A stretch of 52,449 nucleotides of DNA, taken from Candidatus Latescibacterota bacterium (GTDB taxonomy: Bacteria > Latescibacterota > UBA2968 > UBA8231). This document shows positions 25,228-33,826 of the stretch, in pieces. A program made the position numbers and the translations under genes. Within the stretch, counting starts at the first letter, position 1; each line of letters opens with the position of its first letter. The notes beneath the pieces are model-generated. The model was not told the origin of the DNA. It did no database searches and saw only the letters and a program-made list of their open reading frames with translations. The stretch is taken from assembly GCA_022827165.1 (NCBI GenBank), contig JAJDTN010000028.1, positions 1 through 52,449 of the forward strand, read 5' to 3'.

Positions 25228-26076
25228 ATGAAAGAGATCGAGAAGTACCTCTTCGACCTGCAGGGTTACATCGTCCTCGAGGGAGTCCTCTCCGAGGCCG
25301 AGGTGGCCCGGGCCAACGAGGCCGTCGACCGTCACGCCGACCGCATCCGCGAGCGCACCGGCGAGCTCTCCCTGTCCGGTGACTCCGCCGCCCTGAAAGG
25401 GATCACGGGGCGCGGAGACCTGGGCGGGCTCCTGGGCTGGGAGAAGCCCTGGTGCGATCCCTTCCGGGAGATGCTCGTCCACCCCCGCGTCGTCGCCTGC
25501 CTCAACGTCATCCTCGGCCCTGGATGGCGCCTCGACCACAACGGTGGCCTGATCTCCATGCGCAAGGGGGCCGAGGGTCATCTCCTCCACGGCTCCTCGG
25601 GCCCCGGCTTCGACCGCCACCAGTACTACCACTTCCAGAACGGCCAGATGCACAACGGCCTGACCGTGGCGGCCTGGCAGCTGACCGACAGCAACCCCGG
25701 GGACGGCGGCCTGTGCCTGATCCCGGGAAGTCACAAGGGCAACTACGCCTGTCCGCAGGAGGTGAGGAAGTGGCTGGCGCACCGGGAGATCGTGCGCCAG
25801 GTCGCGTGCAAGGCGGGTGACGTGGTGATCTTCACCGAGGCGGTGACCCACGGCACCCTCCCCTGGACGGCGGACCACGACCGCCGCAGCGTGCTGTTCC
25901 GCATGTCCCCGGGAAACCTGGCCTACGCCACCGGCTACAACCCCTGGCCCGAGGAGATGCTTGTGGGCATGACCCCCGAGCAGCGCGCCGTCCTCGAGCC
26001 CCCGTACCACTCGCGGCTGAACCGGCCTGTGCTCGGCGACGACGGGAAACTGGTGCAAGAGCCGGAGGCGCGCTGA
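25228..26076 (+). CDS. Phytanoyl-CoA dioxygenase family protein with atypical metal site
   Basis: A 282-residue PhyH-like protein (FDLQGYIVLEGVLSEAEV at the N-terminus; GGLCLIPGSHKGNY in the core). No canonical HxD can be found between residues 100 and 160; His residues occur in LLHGSSGPGF (H121), FDRHQYYHF and MHNGLTVAAW (H142). The distal part VTHGTLPWTADHDRRSVLFR keeps a His and an Arg. The iron site may be remodelled or missing. The ATG follows GAGGAG. It is followed 41 bp later by another PhyH gene of different type. The family fold is secure but oxygenase activity is uncertain. Confidence 0.78.
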   Translation: MKEIEKYLFDLQGYIVLEGVLSEAEVARANEAVDRHADRIRERTGELSLSGDSAALKGITGRGDLGGLLGWEKPWCDPFREMLVHPRVVACLNVILGPGWRLDHNGGLISMRKGAEGHLLHGSSGPGFDRHQYYHFQNGQMHNGLTVAAWQLTDSNPGDGGLCLIPGSHKGNYACPQEVRKWLAHREIVRQVACKAGDVVIFTEAVTHGTLPWTADHDRRSVLFRMSPGNLAYATGYNPWPEEMLVGMTPEQRAVLEPPYHSRLNRPVLGDDGKLVQEPEAR

Positions 26077-26117
26077 ACCCCGGGCGCCTTACTTGGGAGG
26101 GCCGACGGAGGATGACC

Positions 26118-26900
26118 ATGCTTGCCGACCGCATCACCGAACGACAGTGGAGTGACTTCCAGGAGCGGGGGTACCTGCGCCTGGGCCGGGCCGGGGCCGG
26201 GGAGATCGCCGGCCTGCAGCGGCGCATCGACGAGATCATGCTGGGCACGGCGGAGATCGACTACGACGAGGTCCTGATGCAGCTGGACCGCTCGGACGGC
26301 CCCGACTCGAGGCCCGGTCCGCAGTCCAGGGGCCACAAGGGAGCCACCTTGGCCTATCGCAAGATCCAGAACCTGGAGCTCGACCCGCTCTTTCTCGCGT
26401 ACCTGCAGAAGCCCTTGTTCCGCCACATCTGCGAGAGGGCCTACGGCGAGGAGGCGGCGGTCGCCTGCTACCGCGCCATGTTCATGAACAAGCCCTCCGG
26501 CCTTGGCTCCCACCTGATCTGGCATCAGGACCGCTGGACGGCCCTGGACAGGGATCCCCTGGTTACGGTGTGGACGGCGCTGGACCCGGCGACCCCGGAG
26601 AACGGCTGCGTGCAGATCGTCCCCGGCTCGCACGGGCGGCTGCTCAACCCCGAGCAAGGGTCCGGGTTCCTCACCGAGGAGATGGCGGGGGAGATCGCCT
26701 GCCGCTCCGACATCGAGCAGCTGGAGATGGAGGCGGGGGAGGTGGCGCTGCTGCACAACCACCTGCTGCACTCCTCGGGCGTGAACCGCACCCGGCAGTC
26801 GAGGCGCGCCTTCAGCGTCTGCTACATGGAGGCGGCCACCGTGTGCAGCAGCGGCGCCACCTTCCCCGTCGTCTTCGGGGAAGGGGCCCTGGCGGCTTAG
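26118..26900 (+). CDS. Phytanoyl-CoA dioxygenase (PhyH) family protein
   Basis: A 260-residue putative Fe(II)/2-oxoglutarate hydroxylase with a complete triad: H136-Q-D138 in LIWHQDRW, then NGCVQIVPGSHGRLL, and a distal His in LLHSSGVNRTRQSRRAF with the 2-oxoglutarate-binding Arg nearby. ATG at 26118 is preferred over the ATG at 26112 because GGAGG (26107-26111) is 6 nt from the former and directly abuts the latter. The stop is 10 bp from that of the convergent PhyH gene at 26911. Similar length and motifs are seen in ectoine- and natural-product-type hydroxylases, but the substrate is not deducible. Confidence 0.84.
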   Translation: MLADRITERQWSDFQERGYLRLGRAGAGEIAGLQRRIDEIMLGTAEIDYDEVLMQLDRSDGPDSRPGPQSRGHKGATLAYRKIQNLELDPLFLAYLQKPLFRHICERAYGEEAAVACYRAMFMNKPSGLGSHLIWHQDRWTALDRDPLVTVWTALDPATPENGCVQIVPGSHGRLLNPEQGSGFLTEEMAGEIACRSDIEQLEMEAGEVALLHNHLLHSSGVNRTRQSRRAFSVCYMEAATVCSSGATFPVVFGEGALAA

Positions 26901-26910
26901 GCCGGCCGGC

Positions 26911-27651
26911 TCAGACCGCCCAGTACTTCCACAGGTCCTCCGGCACGTCGTACTTCATCTCCTCGCGGTCGGTGCGGTGCCAGCGTGCGAAGACGCCAAG
27001 CCTCGGGCGGGCGCGCACGTTCGCCGATCCGGTGTGACAGAGGAAACAGTGCCAGAGGATGACGTCGCCGGCCCGGCCGGTGAACTCGACGGGCTGGTGC
27101 GGCGACTCGTCCGAGAACAACCCCCATTGTCGCTCTTCCCAGTCCGCCCGGTCGCGGAAACTGCCGTCGATCTGCTCCGGGTGCTCCCGGAAGTAGGCCT
27201 GCACCGGCTCGTGGCTGCGCGGCCAGTAGACGAAGCCGCCGCCCCCGGGCTCGACGTCGTCCATGTAGGTGGTGGCGCCGAGCATGAAGCCGCCGCTCCA
27301 CCCCCCCGGGCCGTAGCCGTCGATGTGGCCGGAATCGGGCATCTGCCAGGCCGCGTCTTCGGGCCCCGGCCACTTCACCAGCATCGACCCCCCGCCGCCT
27401 CCGAACATGCCGCCGCCGAGCTGCTCGATGATCGCCCGCATGCCGGGAAGCTGCCCGAGGGGCGGGTCCACGCCGAAGCCCTGGATCACGTAGTCTTCCG
27501 GCCAGGTGGCCGGGTCGTCGCGGTCGGCGCCGACGTGGGACCAGAACTGGTCGCGCCAGGCGGAGAGCGTCTCCGGGTCGATCAGCCCCTCCAGGAGGAG
27601 GAACCCCTGGCGCTTGAAGAGGTCGATCTGTCCGCTGTTGAGGGGGCTCAT
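26911..27651 (-). CDS. Phytanoyl-CoA dioxygenase (PhyH) family protein
   Basis: A 246-residue putative non-heme iron hydroxylase. The triad reads H109-I-D111 (DSGHIDGYG) and a distal His in FLCHTGSANVRARPRLGVFARW with its Arg. A long Gly-rich loop, GGGMFGGGGGSM (80-91), precedes the metal site. GGGFVYWPRSHEPV replaces the more common PGSH segment. ATG at 27651 has GGAGG 7 nt upstream. It is a single-gene minus-strand unit, divergent from the seven-gene operon beginning at 27831, so the 179-bp gap between them must hold both promoters; I could not assign clear hexamers in it. Confidence 0.82.
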   Translation of the reverse strand: MSPLNSGQIDLFKRQGFLLLEGLIDPETLSAWRDQFWSHVGADRDDPATWPEDYVIQGFGVDPPLGQLPGMRAIIEQLGGGMFGGGGGSMLVKWPGPEDAAWQMPDSGHIDGYGPGGWSGGFMLGATTYMDDVEPGGGGFVYWPRSHEPVQAYFREHPEQIDGSFRDRADWEERQWGLFSDESPHQPVEFTGRAGDVILWHCFLCHTGSANVRARPRLGVFARWHRTDREEMKYDVPEDLWKYWAV

Positions 27652-27830
27652 CGGGGTTCCTCCAGGTCACGGGGCCGGACGCTCGGCCCTCCGGGGGTTG
27701 CGGGGCAGCGGCAAAAGGAAACCCGGCGGTCCCGGCGGCGGCAAGGACCGGGTTGTCGGCGGGTGGGCAGGGGCGCTTCTTTGCTGCCCCGCCCGGATCC
27801 CGGGCAGGGCCAAGAGAGGGAGGGAGATTC

Positions 27831-28589
27831 GTGAGCAACCCGCTGTCCTACCGCGCCGGGACCCTAGAGGACCCGGGCCTGCCCTGGGCCCGCATCGCCG
27901 AGACCGGCGTGCAAGGCATCGAGATGGTCTGGAGCGACGGCCTGACGGCGCCGGCGGCTTCGGCGGCGCTGGAGCCGCACGGCCTGCGGGTGACGTCGGT
28001 GAGCGTGCTCTGTCCGCTGGAGGACGACGGTCTGCCGGCAAGCATGGCCGCCCAGGCGGCGGTGGCCGCCGACCTGGGGGCCGACTACCTCTTCACCAGC
28101 GCCGGGGGCGGGGGCATGTCCCTGGCCGAAGCCGGCGAGCGGCTGCGCAGGCTGGGCGACGCCGTTGGCCCCCACGAGGTGTACCTGGCCCTGGAGACGC
28201 ACCCGGAGCTGTGCACCAACGCCGACCGCATGGAGGCGACCATGGCCGCCGTCGACCACCCCTGGGTGGGGGTCAACTACGACACGGCGAACGTCCATTA
28301 CTACAACCACGGCGTCGACACCGTCGATCAGTTGCGCCGCTGTGTCTCCCACGTGCGCGGCATGCACCTGAAGGAGACCAGCGGCGGCTACCACGACCAC
28401 GACTTCCCCGTCTTCGGGGAGGGCATCGTCGACTTCGCGGCGGTCTACGGGGTGCTGGGCCAAGCCGGGTACGAATCCGCCTGCACCATGGAGCTGGAGG
28501 GGCCCGTCTTCGGGCGCCGGGACCCGGACGACCTGGCAGCCAAGGTGGCCCGCTGCGTGGAGCACCTGAAGAGCGTCGGCGTCGCTTGA
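27831..28589 (+). CDS. Sugar phosphate isomerase/epimerase family TIM barrel
   Basis: A 252-residue xylose-isomerase-like TIM barrel (AP endonuclease 2 family). Candidate metal and active-site segments are ALETHPEL, VGVNYDTANVHYY, GMHLKETSGGYHDHDF and the late CTMELEGP, giving the Glu-Asp-His-Glu pattern of the fold. The GTG at 27831 follows GAGGGAGGGAG and fits the start of the first strand; the frame extends to 27753 but with a low-complexity leader. It is the first gene of the translationally coupled operon running to 35678, and its stop overlaps the sulfatase start. Substrate is unknown; ketose epimerases and inosose isomerases share this fold. Confidence 0.82.
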   Translation: MSNPLSYRAGTLEDPGLPWARIAETGVQGIEMVWSDGLTAPAASAALEPHGLRVTSVSVLCPLEDDGLPASMAAQAAVAADLGADYLFTSAGGGGMSLAEAGERLRRLGDAVGPHEVYLALETHPELCTNADRMEATMAAVDHPWVGVNYDTANVHYYNHGVDTVDQLRRCVSHVRGMHLKETSGGYHDHDFPVFGEGIVDFAAVYGVLGQAGYESACTMELEGPVFGRRDPDDLAAKVARCVEHLKSVGVA

Positions 28590-29872
28590 CGGACCGGCCC
28601 AACATCCTGCTGATCAGTACCGATCAACAGTCGGCCTCGGCCATGAGCTGCGCCGGCAACCAGGACCTGCGCACCCCGAACATGGACCGCCTGGCGGCCG
28701 AGGGCGTTCGGTTCTCCCGCGCCTACTGCACCCATCCCCTGTGCGCGCCGGCGCGGTCGAGCTACGTCACCGGCCGCATGCCCCACGACACGGGCGTCAC
28801 CAGCAACAACGAGCCGCTGCGGGAGGCCCTGCACGGCCAGACGCTGGGCCGCCTGCTGGGTGACGCCGGGTACCGCTGCGCCCTGGCCGGCAAGTGGCAC
28901 GTCCCCGGCATCACGCCGGAGGAGGGCGGCCTCGAGGTGCTGTGCGGTCCCAGGGACGACGAGGTCTCCGGGGCGGCGGCGGAATGCCTGCGGTCGGGGG
29001 AGGGGCCCTTCTTCCTCTTCGCATCCTTCCTGAATCCCCACGACGTCTGCCAGCTGGCGCGCTCGCAGCCGCTGCCCCAGGGACCGGTGCCGGAGCCGGC
29101 TTCTCTGGCCGAGTGCCCGAACCTGCCGGTCAACTTCGAGGAGCCGCCCTTTGGCCCGGAGATCCTGCGCTTCGTGCAGGTCCACAGGCCGCGGGTCTAC
29201 GCGGCGGCGGGATTCACGGCCGAGGAGTGGCGCCGCTTCCGGCACCAGTACTTCCGCATCGTGGAGAAGGTGGACGCCGAGATCGGCCGCCTCCTCGAGG
29301 CAGTGCGAGACGCCGGCCGCTGGGACGACACCCTGGTCCTGCTGACCTCCGACCACGGCGACGGCCACGGCGCCCACCGCTGGAACGGCAAGACGGCCCT
29401 GTGGGAGGAGGTGATCCGGGTGCCGCTGCTGGCCTGCGGCCCCGGCGTGCGGGGAGCCGGCCGCGTGGAGGAGCGGCTGGTCTCCAACGGTCTCGACCTG
29501 CTGCCGACGATCTGCGAGGCCGCCGGAGCCGCGGCTCCCGCGGATCTGCCGGGACGCAGCCTCGGGCCCCTGCTGGCGGGAGAGCAACCGGGTGACTGGC
29601 GGCAGGATCTGGTGGTGGAGACGATCACCGGCATCGGCGACGGCCCCGGCGGGCCGGCACTGGCCCGGGCCCTGGTGGGGGAGCGCCGCAAGTACAGCGT
29701 CTACGCCCTCGGCCGCGGCCGGGAGCAGCTCGTCGACCTGGACTCCGACCCGGGGGAGATGGTGAACCTCGCCGTGGAGGCCCGCTACGGTGAAGAGCTG
29801 GCCGCCTGCCGCGAGCGGCTGCGGTCGCTGTGCCGGGCCGGCGGCGACGACGTGGGGAGGCTGATACCGTGA
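28586..29872 (+). CDS. Cysteine-type sulfatase
   Basis: Hydrolyses sulfate esters, likely from a sugar or aromatic substrate. The 428-residue protein has RPNILLISTDQQ at the N-terminus and the sulfatase signature C53-A-P-A-R (HPLCAPARSSYVTGRMP), whose Cys would be converted to formylglycine, plus GYRCALAGKWH, LTSDHGDGHGAH and LVDLDSDPGEMVNL. No signal peptide is visible, so it appears cytoplasmic. It is shorter than many arylsulfatases, with little between the GKWH motif and PFFLFASFLNPHD. TTG at 28586 overlaps the previous stop (TTGA). No maturase gene is in the window. Confidence 0.88.
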   Translation: MTDRPNILLISTDQQSASAMSCAGNQDLRTPNMDRLAAEGVRFSRAYCTHPLCAPARSSYVTGRMPHDTGVTSNNEPLREALHGQTLGRLLGDAGYRCALAGKWHVPGITPEEGGLEVLCGPRDDEVSGAAAECLRSGEGPFFLFASFLNPHDVCQLARSQPLPQGPVPEPASLAECPNLPVNFEEPPFGPEILRFVQVHRPRVYAAAGFTAEEWRRFRHQYFRIVEKVDAEIGRLLEAVRDAGRWDDTLVLLTSDHGDGHGAHRWNGKTALWEEVIRVPLLACGPGVRGAGRVEERLVSNGLDLLPTICEAAGAAAPADLPGRSLGPLLAGEQPGDWRQDLVVETITGIGDGPGGPALARALVGERRKYSVYALGRGREQLVDLDSDPGEMVNLAVEARYGEELAACRERLRSLCRAGGDDVGRLIP

Positions 29873-31146
29873 AGGTGACCGGAGTGGAGCGGATCCTGGT
29901 GGACGTGCCGTTCACCGAACGCCAGCGGCGCATCACCCAGCGCACCGTGTACAACTGGTCGATCCTGGAGCTGTGCCGGGTCACCGCCGACAGCGGCCAC
30001 GTGGGCTGGGGCGAGACCGTCGTCCACTACACCCACCAGCGGGTGACCGACGCCAGCGTCCGCCGCGTCACCGGGGCCAGCGCGGCCGAGATGCTCTGGG
30101 AGGACGGCCTGGGCGCGGGCCTGCAGATGGCCCTCTTCGACCTCGTGGGACGGATCGCAGAGGTCCCCGTGCACCGGCTGTTGGGCGCCAGGGTGCGGGA
30201 GGCCACGCCGATCTCGTGGTGGTGCAGCCACGCCTCGCCGGAGGACTGGGCCGCCGAGTCCCGCGACGCGGTGGCCGCCGGGTACACCAGCTTCAAGAAC
30301 AAGCCGCGCCCCTGGTGGGACGTGTACGCCCAGGTCGAGGCGGTGACGTCGGCGACGCCGCCCCACTTCAAGCTCGATCTGGATCCCAACGGCATGCTGG
30401 TCAACGCCGCCCAGGCCGTGCCCGTGCTGGCCCGCCTGGCCGCCTGCGACCAGGTGGCCATGTTCGAGACGCCGATCCCCCAGAACGACGTGGCCGGGAA
30501 CCGTCGGATCCGCCGCTCGGTGCCGCGCCCCATCGCCATGCACTTCGGCAGTCCGCCCTACATCACGGCCGTGCGCGAGGAGGTCTGCGACGGCTTCGTG
30601 ATCAACGGCGGCGCCTCCCGGGTGATGCGTCAGGGGGCGCTGGCCGCCGAGGCGCAGATGCCGTTCTGGCTGCAGCTGGTCGGCAACGGCCTGACCACCA
30701 TCTGGGCCGCCCATCTCGGCGCCGTGCTCAGCCACGCCACCTGGCCGACGATCAGCTGCATCAACCTCTACACCGAGCATCTGCTCGCGGAGCCGGTGAC
30801 GGTCAGCGGCGGTTACCAGCCCGTACCGGAGGGACCGGGGCTGGGCGTCGAGATCGACGAGGAGGCGGTGCAGCGGTTCCGGGTGCCGGCGGAGTCGCTC
30901 GACGCCCTGGCGCCGGGGCAGGTCTACACCCACCCGAGACCGCGGATCATCAACACCGTGGTCTTCCCGGACGGGACGCGGGTGCACACCGGCGTCATGG
31001 GCGCCGGTCTGGCGGAGGCGGGCCCCGGGTGGTCGGAGGGAGTGCGGGTGGAGCCGGCCTGGGAGGACGACGGCTCGCAGGAGTGGGCCGGACTATGGGA
31101 GCAGGTCAAGGACGGCGGCGTGGTGCGCGCCGGGAGGGAATCATGA
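29869..31146 (+). CDS. Enolase-superfamily protein with divergent metal site and C-terminal extension
   Basis: A 425-residue protein with the two-domain enolase fold. The N-terminal capping domain is followed by K143-N-K145 (SFKNKPRPWW), a metal ligand at D170 or D172 (LDLDPNG) and E200 (MFETPIPQ). Where the third acidic ligand is expected (usually a GE after a strand) the sequence is PIAMHFGSPP, with His 225 and no acid. About 80 residues after the usual end (from residue 345) form an extension without recognised motifs. GTG at 29869 overlaps the sulfatase stop, with GGGGAGG upstream. Either the metal site is remodelled or the protein has lost classic activity. Confidence 0.75.
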   Translation: MKVTGVERILVDVPFTERQRRITQRTVYNWSILELCRVTADSGHVGWGETVVHYTHQRVTDASVRRVTGASAAEMLWEDGLGAGLQMALFDLVGRIAEVPVHRLLGARVREATPISWWCSHASPEDWAAESRDAVAAGYTSFKNKPRPWWDVYAQVEAVTSATPPHFKLDLDPNGMLVNAAQAVPVLARLAACDQVAMFETPIPQNDVAGNRRIRRSVPRPIAMHFGSPPYITAVREEVCDGFVINGGASRVMRQGALAAEAQMPFWLQLVGNGLTTIWAAHLGAVLSHATWPTISCINLYTEHLLAEPVTVSGGYQPVPEGPGLGVEIDEEAVQRFRVPAESLDALAPGQVYTHPRPRIINTVVFPDGTRVHTGVMGAGLAEAGPGWSEGVRVEPAWEDDGSQEWAGLWEQVKDGGVVRAGRES

Positions 31147-33002
31147 GAGAAAACCTGGGCAACGGCTTCCTCCACCACGGGGTGGCCACGCCGGTGAGCA
31201 ACCACCGCGGAACGGCGGCCACGGTCGACGGCGCCGGCCGAAACGTGGTGCTCCTCTGGCTCTACGACCACCGCGGCTGCTACGCGCTGCTGCAGATCGA
31301 CGCGGGCACCGGCGAGTCCCTCGAGGTGCCCGTGCCCTTCGATCCGGGCGGCGACTGCCCCTTCGCATCGATCCTGTCGACGCGGAACCGGTTCTACACC
31401 CACTTCAACAGCCACTTCTGCGAGTACGACCCCGTGGCCCGGGAGTTCACCTTCCACCACCGCACGGTGCCGCAGATGGCGATGGGCATGACCGAGGACG
31501 ACGACGGCCGCATCTGGCTGGCCAGCTACCCGGACTCGGGCGTCGCCTGCTTCGATCCGGCGGTGCGCGCCTTCCGCGACTATGGCCACGTGTACCACCA
31601 GAACTGGCGCCAGTACCAGCGCTCGATCGCCGCCGACGACAGCGGCTGGATCTACTTCGCCGTGGGCAACACCTCGAGCCAGATCGTGGCCCTCGAGCCG
31701 GACGGCGGCGAGGCGAGGCCGCTGCTGGCCGAGGAGGAGCGGCACCAGGGCTCGGCCCACGTCTACCGCGACGAGGACGGACGCGTGTACGGGCAGGCGA
31801 GGGCCGGCTCCGAGGGGGACTGGCTGCGGCTCTACAAGGGGGAGGCCGAGGCGATCGGCCGCCACGAGAACCGCCGGCCCAAGGCGATCATCGCCGGCAG
31901 CCAGGGGCTGTTCCACCGCGACTTCCCGGACGGCGCCAGGCTGCAGGTCTGCGACACGGTTGAGAAGCGCATGGTCGTCCAGAACGCGGACGGCAGCCGC
32001 CGCGAGATGTCCTTCGACTACACCAGCGAGGGCGCCCACATCATGGGCCTGGCCGCGGCGCCGGACGGGACGATCTGCGGGGGCACCGCCTTCCCCATGC
32101 GATTCTTCCGCTACGACCCCGCCGCCGACGAGTGGACGAACCGCGAAGCCTTCGGCCAGTGGAACACGGTGCGCGCCACCGGCGACCGCTTCTTCGTCGG
32201 CGGCTACGGGGGCGGCTTCCTGCTGGAGTGGGACCCGGCGCGGGACTGGGTGGCCACCGAGAAGGGCGACGAGAGCGGCAACCCGCGCTGGTGGACGCAG
32301 TGCTCGCCGGCGATCAACCGCCCCCACTGCCTGCTGGCCACCGCCGACGGCCGGCGGGTCGTCCTCGGCGGCACCCCGGGCTACGGGTACACCGGCGGCG
32401 GCCTGCTGATCTGGGACCGCCCCGCCAAGGAGGGCCGGCTCCTGGAGCACACGGAGCTGGTGCCGGAGCAGGCGCCCCACAGCCTGGCGGAGCTGCCCGG
32501 TGGACAGGTGCTGGTGGGCATGACCGTGGCGCCCGGCACCGGCGGGGAGCAGAAGGCACAGCGGGCGGAGATGGTCATCGTCGACCTCGAGGAGGGAGCC
32601 GTGACCTGGCGAGGGGTGGTCCTGGAGAAGGCCGCGTCGTACACCGACCTGTCCGCGGGACCGGACGGCCTGGTCCTCGGCTTCGCGGACTCGGCGCGGC
32701 TCTTCGCCTTCGACCCGGCGTCGCGGCAGGTGGTGCAGGAGCTGGACGTGGAGGCGCAGCTGGGGCGAACCTGCGGCCAGCAGGGGCCGCGGGTCTTCGT
32801 CACCGGCCCGGCCGGCGAGCGCTTCGTGCTGCTGCGGCGGGGCGTGGCCGAGATCGTCGACGAGGGCGCGGGAGCGGACCGCTTCGGCATCCGCCTGCGA
32901 GCGGAGTCGCCCGTGCCCATCGGTCCGGGAGGCGATCACCTCGACAGCCGCGTCTACTTCGGCAGCGGTTCCCACGTCTACTCCTGGGGGGTGAGCGGGT
33001 GA
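31143..33002 (+). CDS. Uncharacterised beta-propeller-like protein
   Basis: A 619-residue protein with repeated four-strand-like units such as GRIWLASYPDSGVACFDP, GWIYFAVGNTSSQIVALEPDGG, FFVGGYGGGFLLEWDP and GLVLGFADSARLFAFDP, which suggest a seven- or eight-bladed propeller of the Vgb/NHL/SMP-30 kind. No signal peptide or membrane segment is visible. No catalytic motif is recognised with confidence. ATG at 31143 overlaps the preceding stop (ATGA); its own stop overlaps the amidohydrolase start. Its place between an enolase-family protein and an amidohydrolase suggests a substrate-handling or lyase role, but this is only context. Confidence 0.65.
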   Translation: MRENLGNGFLHHGVATPVSNHRGTAATVDGAGRNVVLLWLYDHRGCYALLQIDAGTGESLEVPVPFDPGGDCPFASILSTRNRFYTHFNSHFCEYDPVAREFTFHHRTVPQMAMGMTEDDDGRIWLASYPDSGVACFDPAVRAFRDYGHVYHQNWRQYQRSIAADDSGWIYFAVGNTSSQIVALEPDGGEARPLLAEEERHQGSAHVYRDEDGRVYGQARAGSEGDWLRLYKGEAEAIGRHENRRPKAIIAGSQGLFHRDFPDGARLQVCDTVEKRMVVQNADGSRREMSFDYTSEGAHIMGLAAAPDGTICGGTAFPMRFFRYDPAADEWTNREAFGQWNTVRATGDRFFVGGYGGGFLLEWDPARDWVATEKGDESGNPRWWTQCSPAINRPHCLLATADGRRVVLGGTPGYGYTGGGLLIWDRPAKEGRLLEHTELVPEQAPHSLAELPGGQVLVGMTVAPGTGGEQKAQRAEMVIVDLEEGAVTWRGVVLEKAASYTDLSAGPDGLVLGFADSARLFAFDPASRQVVQELDVEAQLGRTCGQQGPRVFVTGPAGERFVLLRRGVAEIVDEGAGADRFGIRLRAESPVPIGPGGDHLDSRVYFGSGSHVYSWGVSG

Positions 33003-33826
33003 GGGCCCCCGTCATCGACGGCGCCGAGCACGCCTGGGTCCTGAACAACGAACGTTTCCCCATCGCCCCGGCCGTCTCCAGCTGCCCGCGGGCCATGCCC
33101 GATCACGAGCAGTCGGGGGAGGACCTGATCGCCCTGATGCAGCAGCACGGCGTCGACCGCACCGTGATCAGCCACGTCTGCTACTACGGCCGCAACAACG
33201 ACTACGCCCTGCACTGCGTGAAGCGGTGGCCGGAGCGCTTCGCGGCGATCGGCCTGCTCGTCGGCGCGCGGCTCTTTCCGCCCCACGACGCCGAGCGCAA
33301 CGCCGACCGCCTGGAGCAACTCGTCGTCGAGGGCGGGCTCTCCGGGCTGCGGCTGAGCCCGATCTACGACCGCGACGTGACCTGGCTGAACGACCCCGTC
33401 TGCGATCCCCTGTGGCGCAAGGCCGCCGACCTCGGCGCTACCTTCAACATCTTCCTGGGCCCGGAGCAGATCGGCCAGGTGGGCGACATGGCGGGCCGGC
33501 ACCCCGGCGTCGACGTCGTCATCGACCACTTCGCCATGATCGACATCGACCGTCCCGACGAGGAGGGCATCGGCCCCCTGCTGGACCTGCACCGGCTGCC
33601 CAACGTCTACATCCGCACCTCCCTCCACAATCCATCCCGCCAGAAGTTGCCCTTCCGGGACATGTGGCCGTACCTCCGGCGTGTTTACGACGCCTTCGGC
33701 CCCGAGCGGATGCTGTGGGCCAACTACTACGAGTACCTGATCATGGCGGAGATGATCGACTTCTTCACCGCCGCCGACCGCGAGCACATCCTCGGCGGCA
33801 CGGCGCAGAGGCTCTACTTCCGATGA
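32999..33826 (+). CDS. Amidohydrolase-2 family protein
   Basis: A 275-residue TIM-barrel hydrolase of the amidohydrolase-2 type. The N-terminal metal motif is unusual: VIDGAEHAWVLNNERFPI, with one His where HxH is normal. Later segments VDVVIDHFAM and RMLWANYYEYL correspond to the second-metal His and the position of the late Asp, which is replaced here by WANYYEY. HILGGTAQRLYF is the standard family ending. The metal site therefore looks reduced. GTG at 32999 overlaps the propeller stop. It sits in the middle of the coupled operon before the SUI1 gene. Lactonase or decarboxylase roles are possible only if a metal is still bound. Confidence 0.75.
   Translation: MRAPVIDGAEHAWVLNNERFPIAPAVSSCPRAMPDHEQSGEDLIALMQQHGVDRTVISHVCYYGRNNDYALHCVKRWPERFAAIGLLVGARLFPPHDAERNADRLEQLVVEGGLSGLRLSPIYDRDVTWLNDPVCDPLWRKAADLGATFNIFLGPEQIGQVGDMAGRHPGVDVVIDHFAMIDIDRPDEEGIGPLLDLHRLPNVYIRTSLHNPSRQKLPFRDMWPYLRRVYDAFGPERMLWANYYEYLIMAEMIDFFTAADREHILGGTAQRLYFR

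Noticed and set aside
23306..25231. Plus-strand open frame of about 640 codons across two amidohydrolase genes
   Set aside because: Composition is biased and there are no motifs; the minus strand holds two good amidohydrolases.
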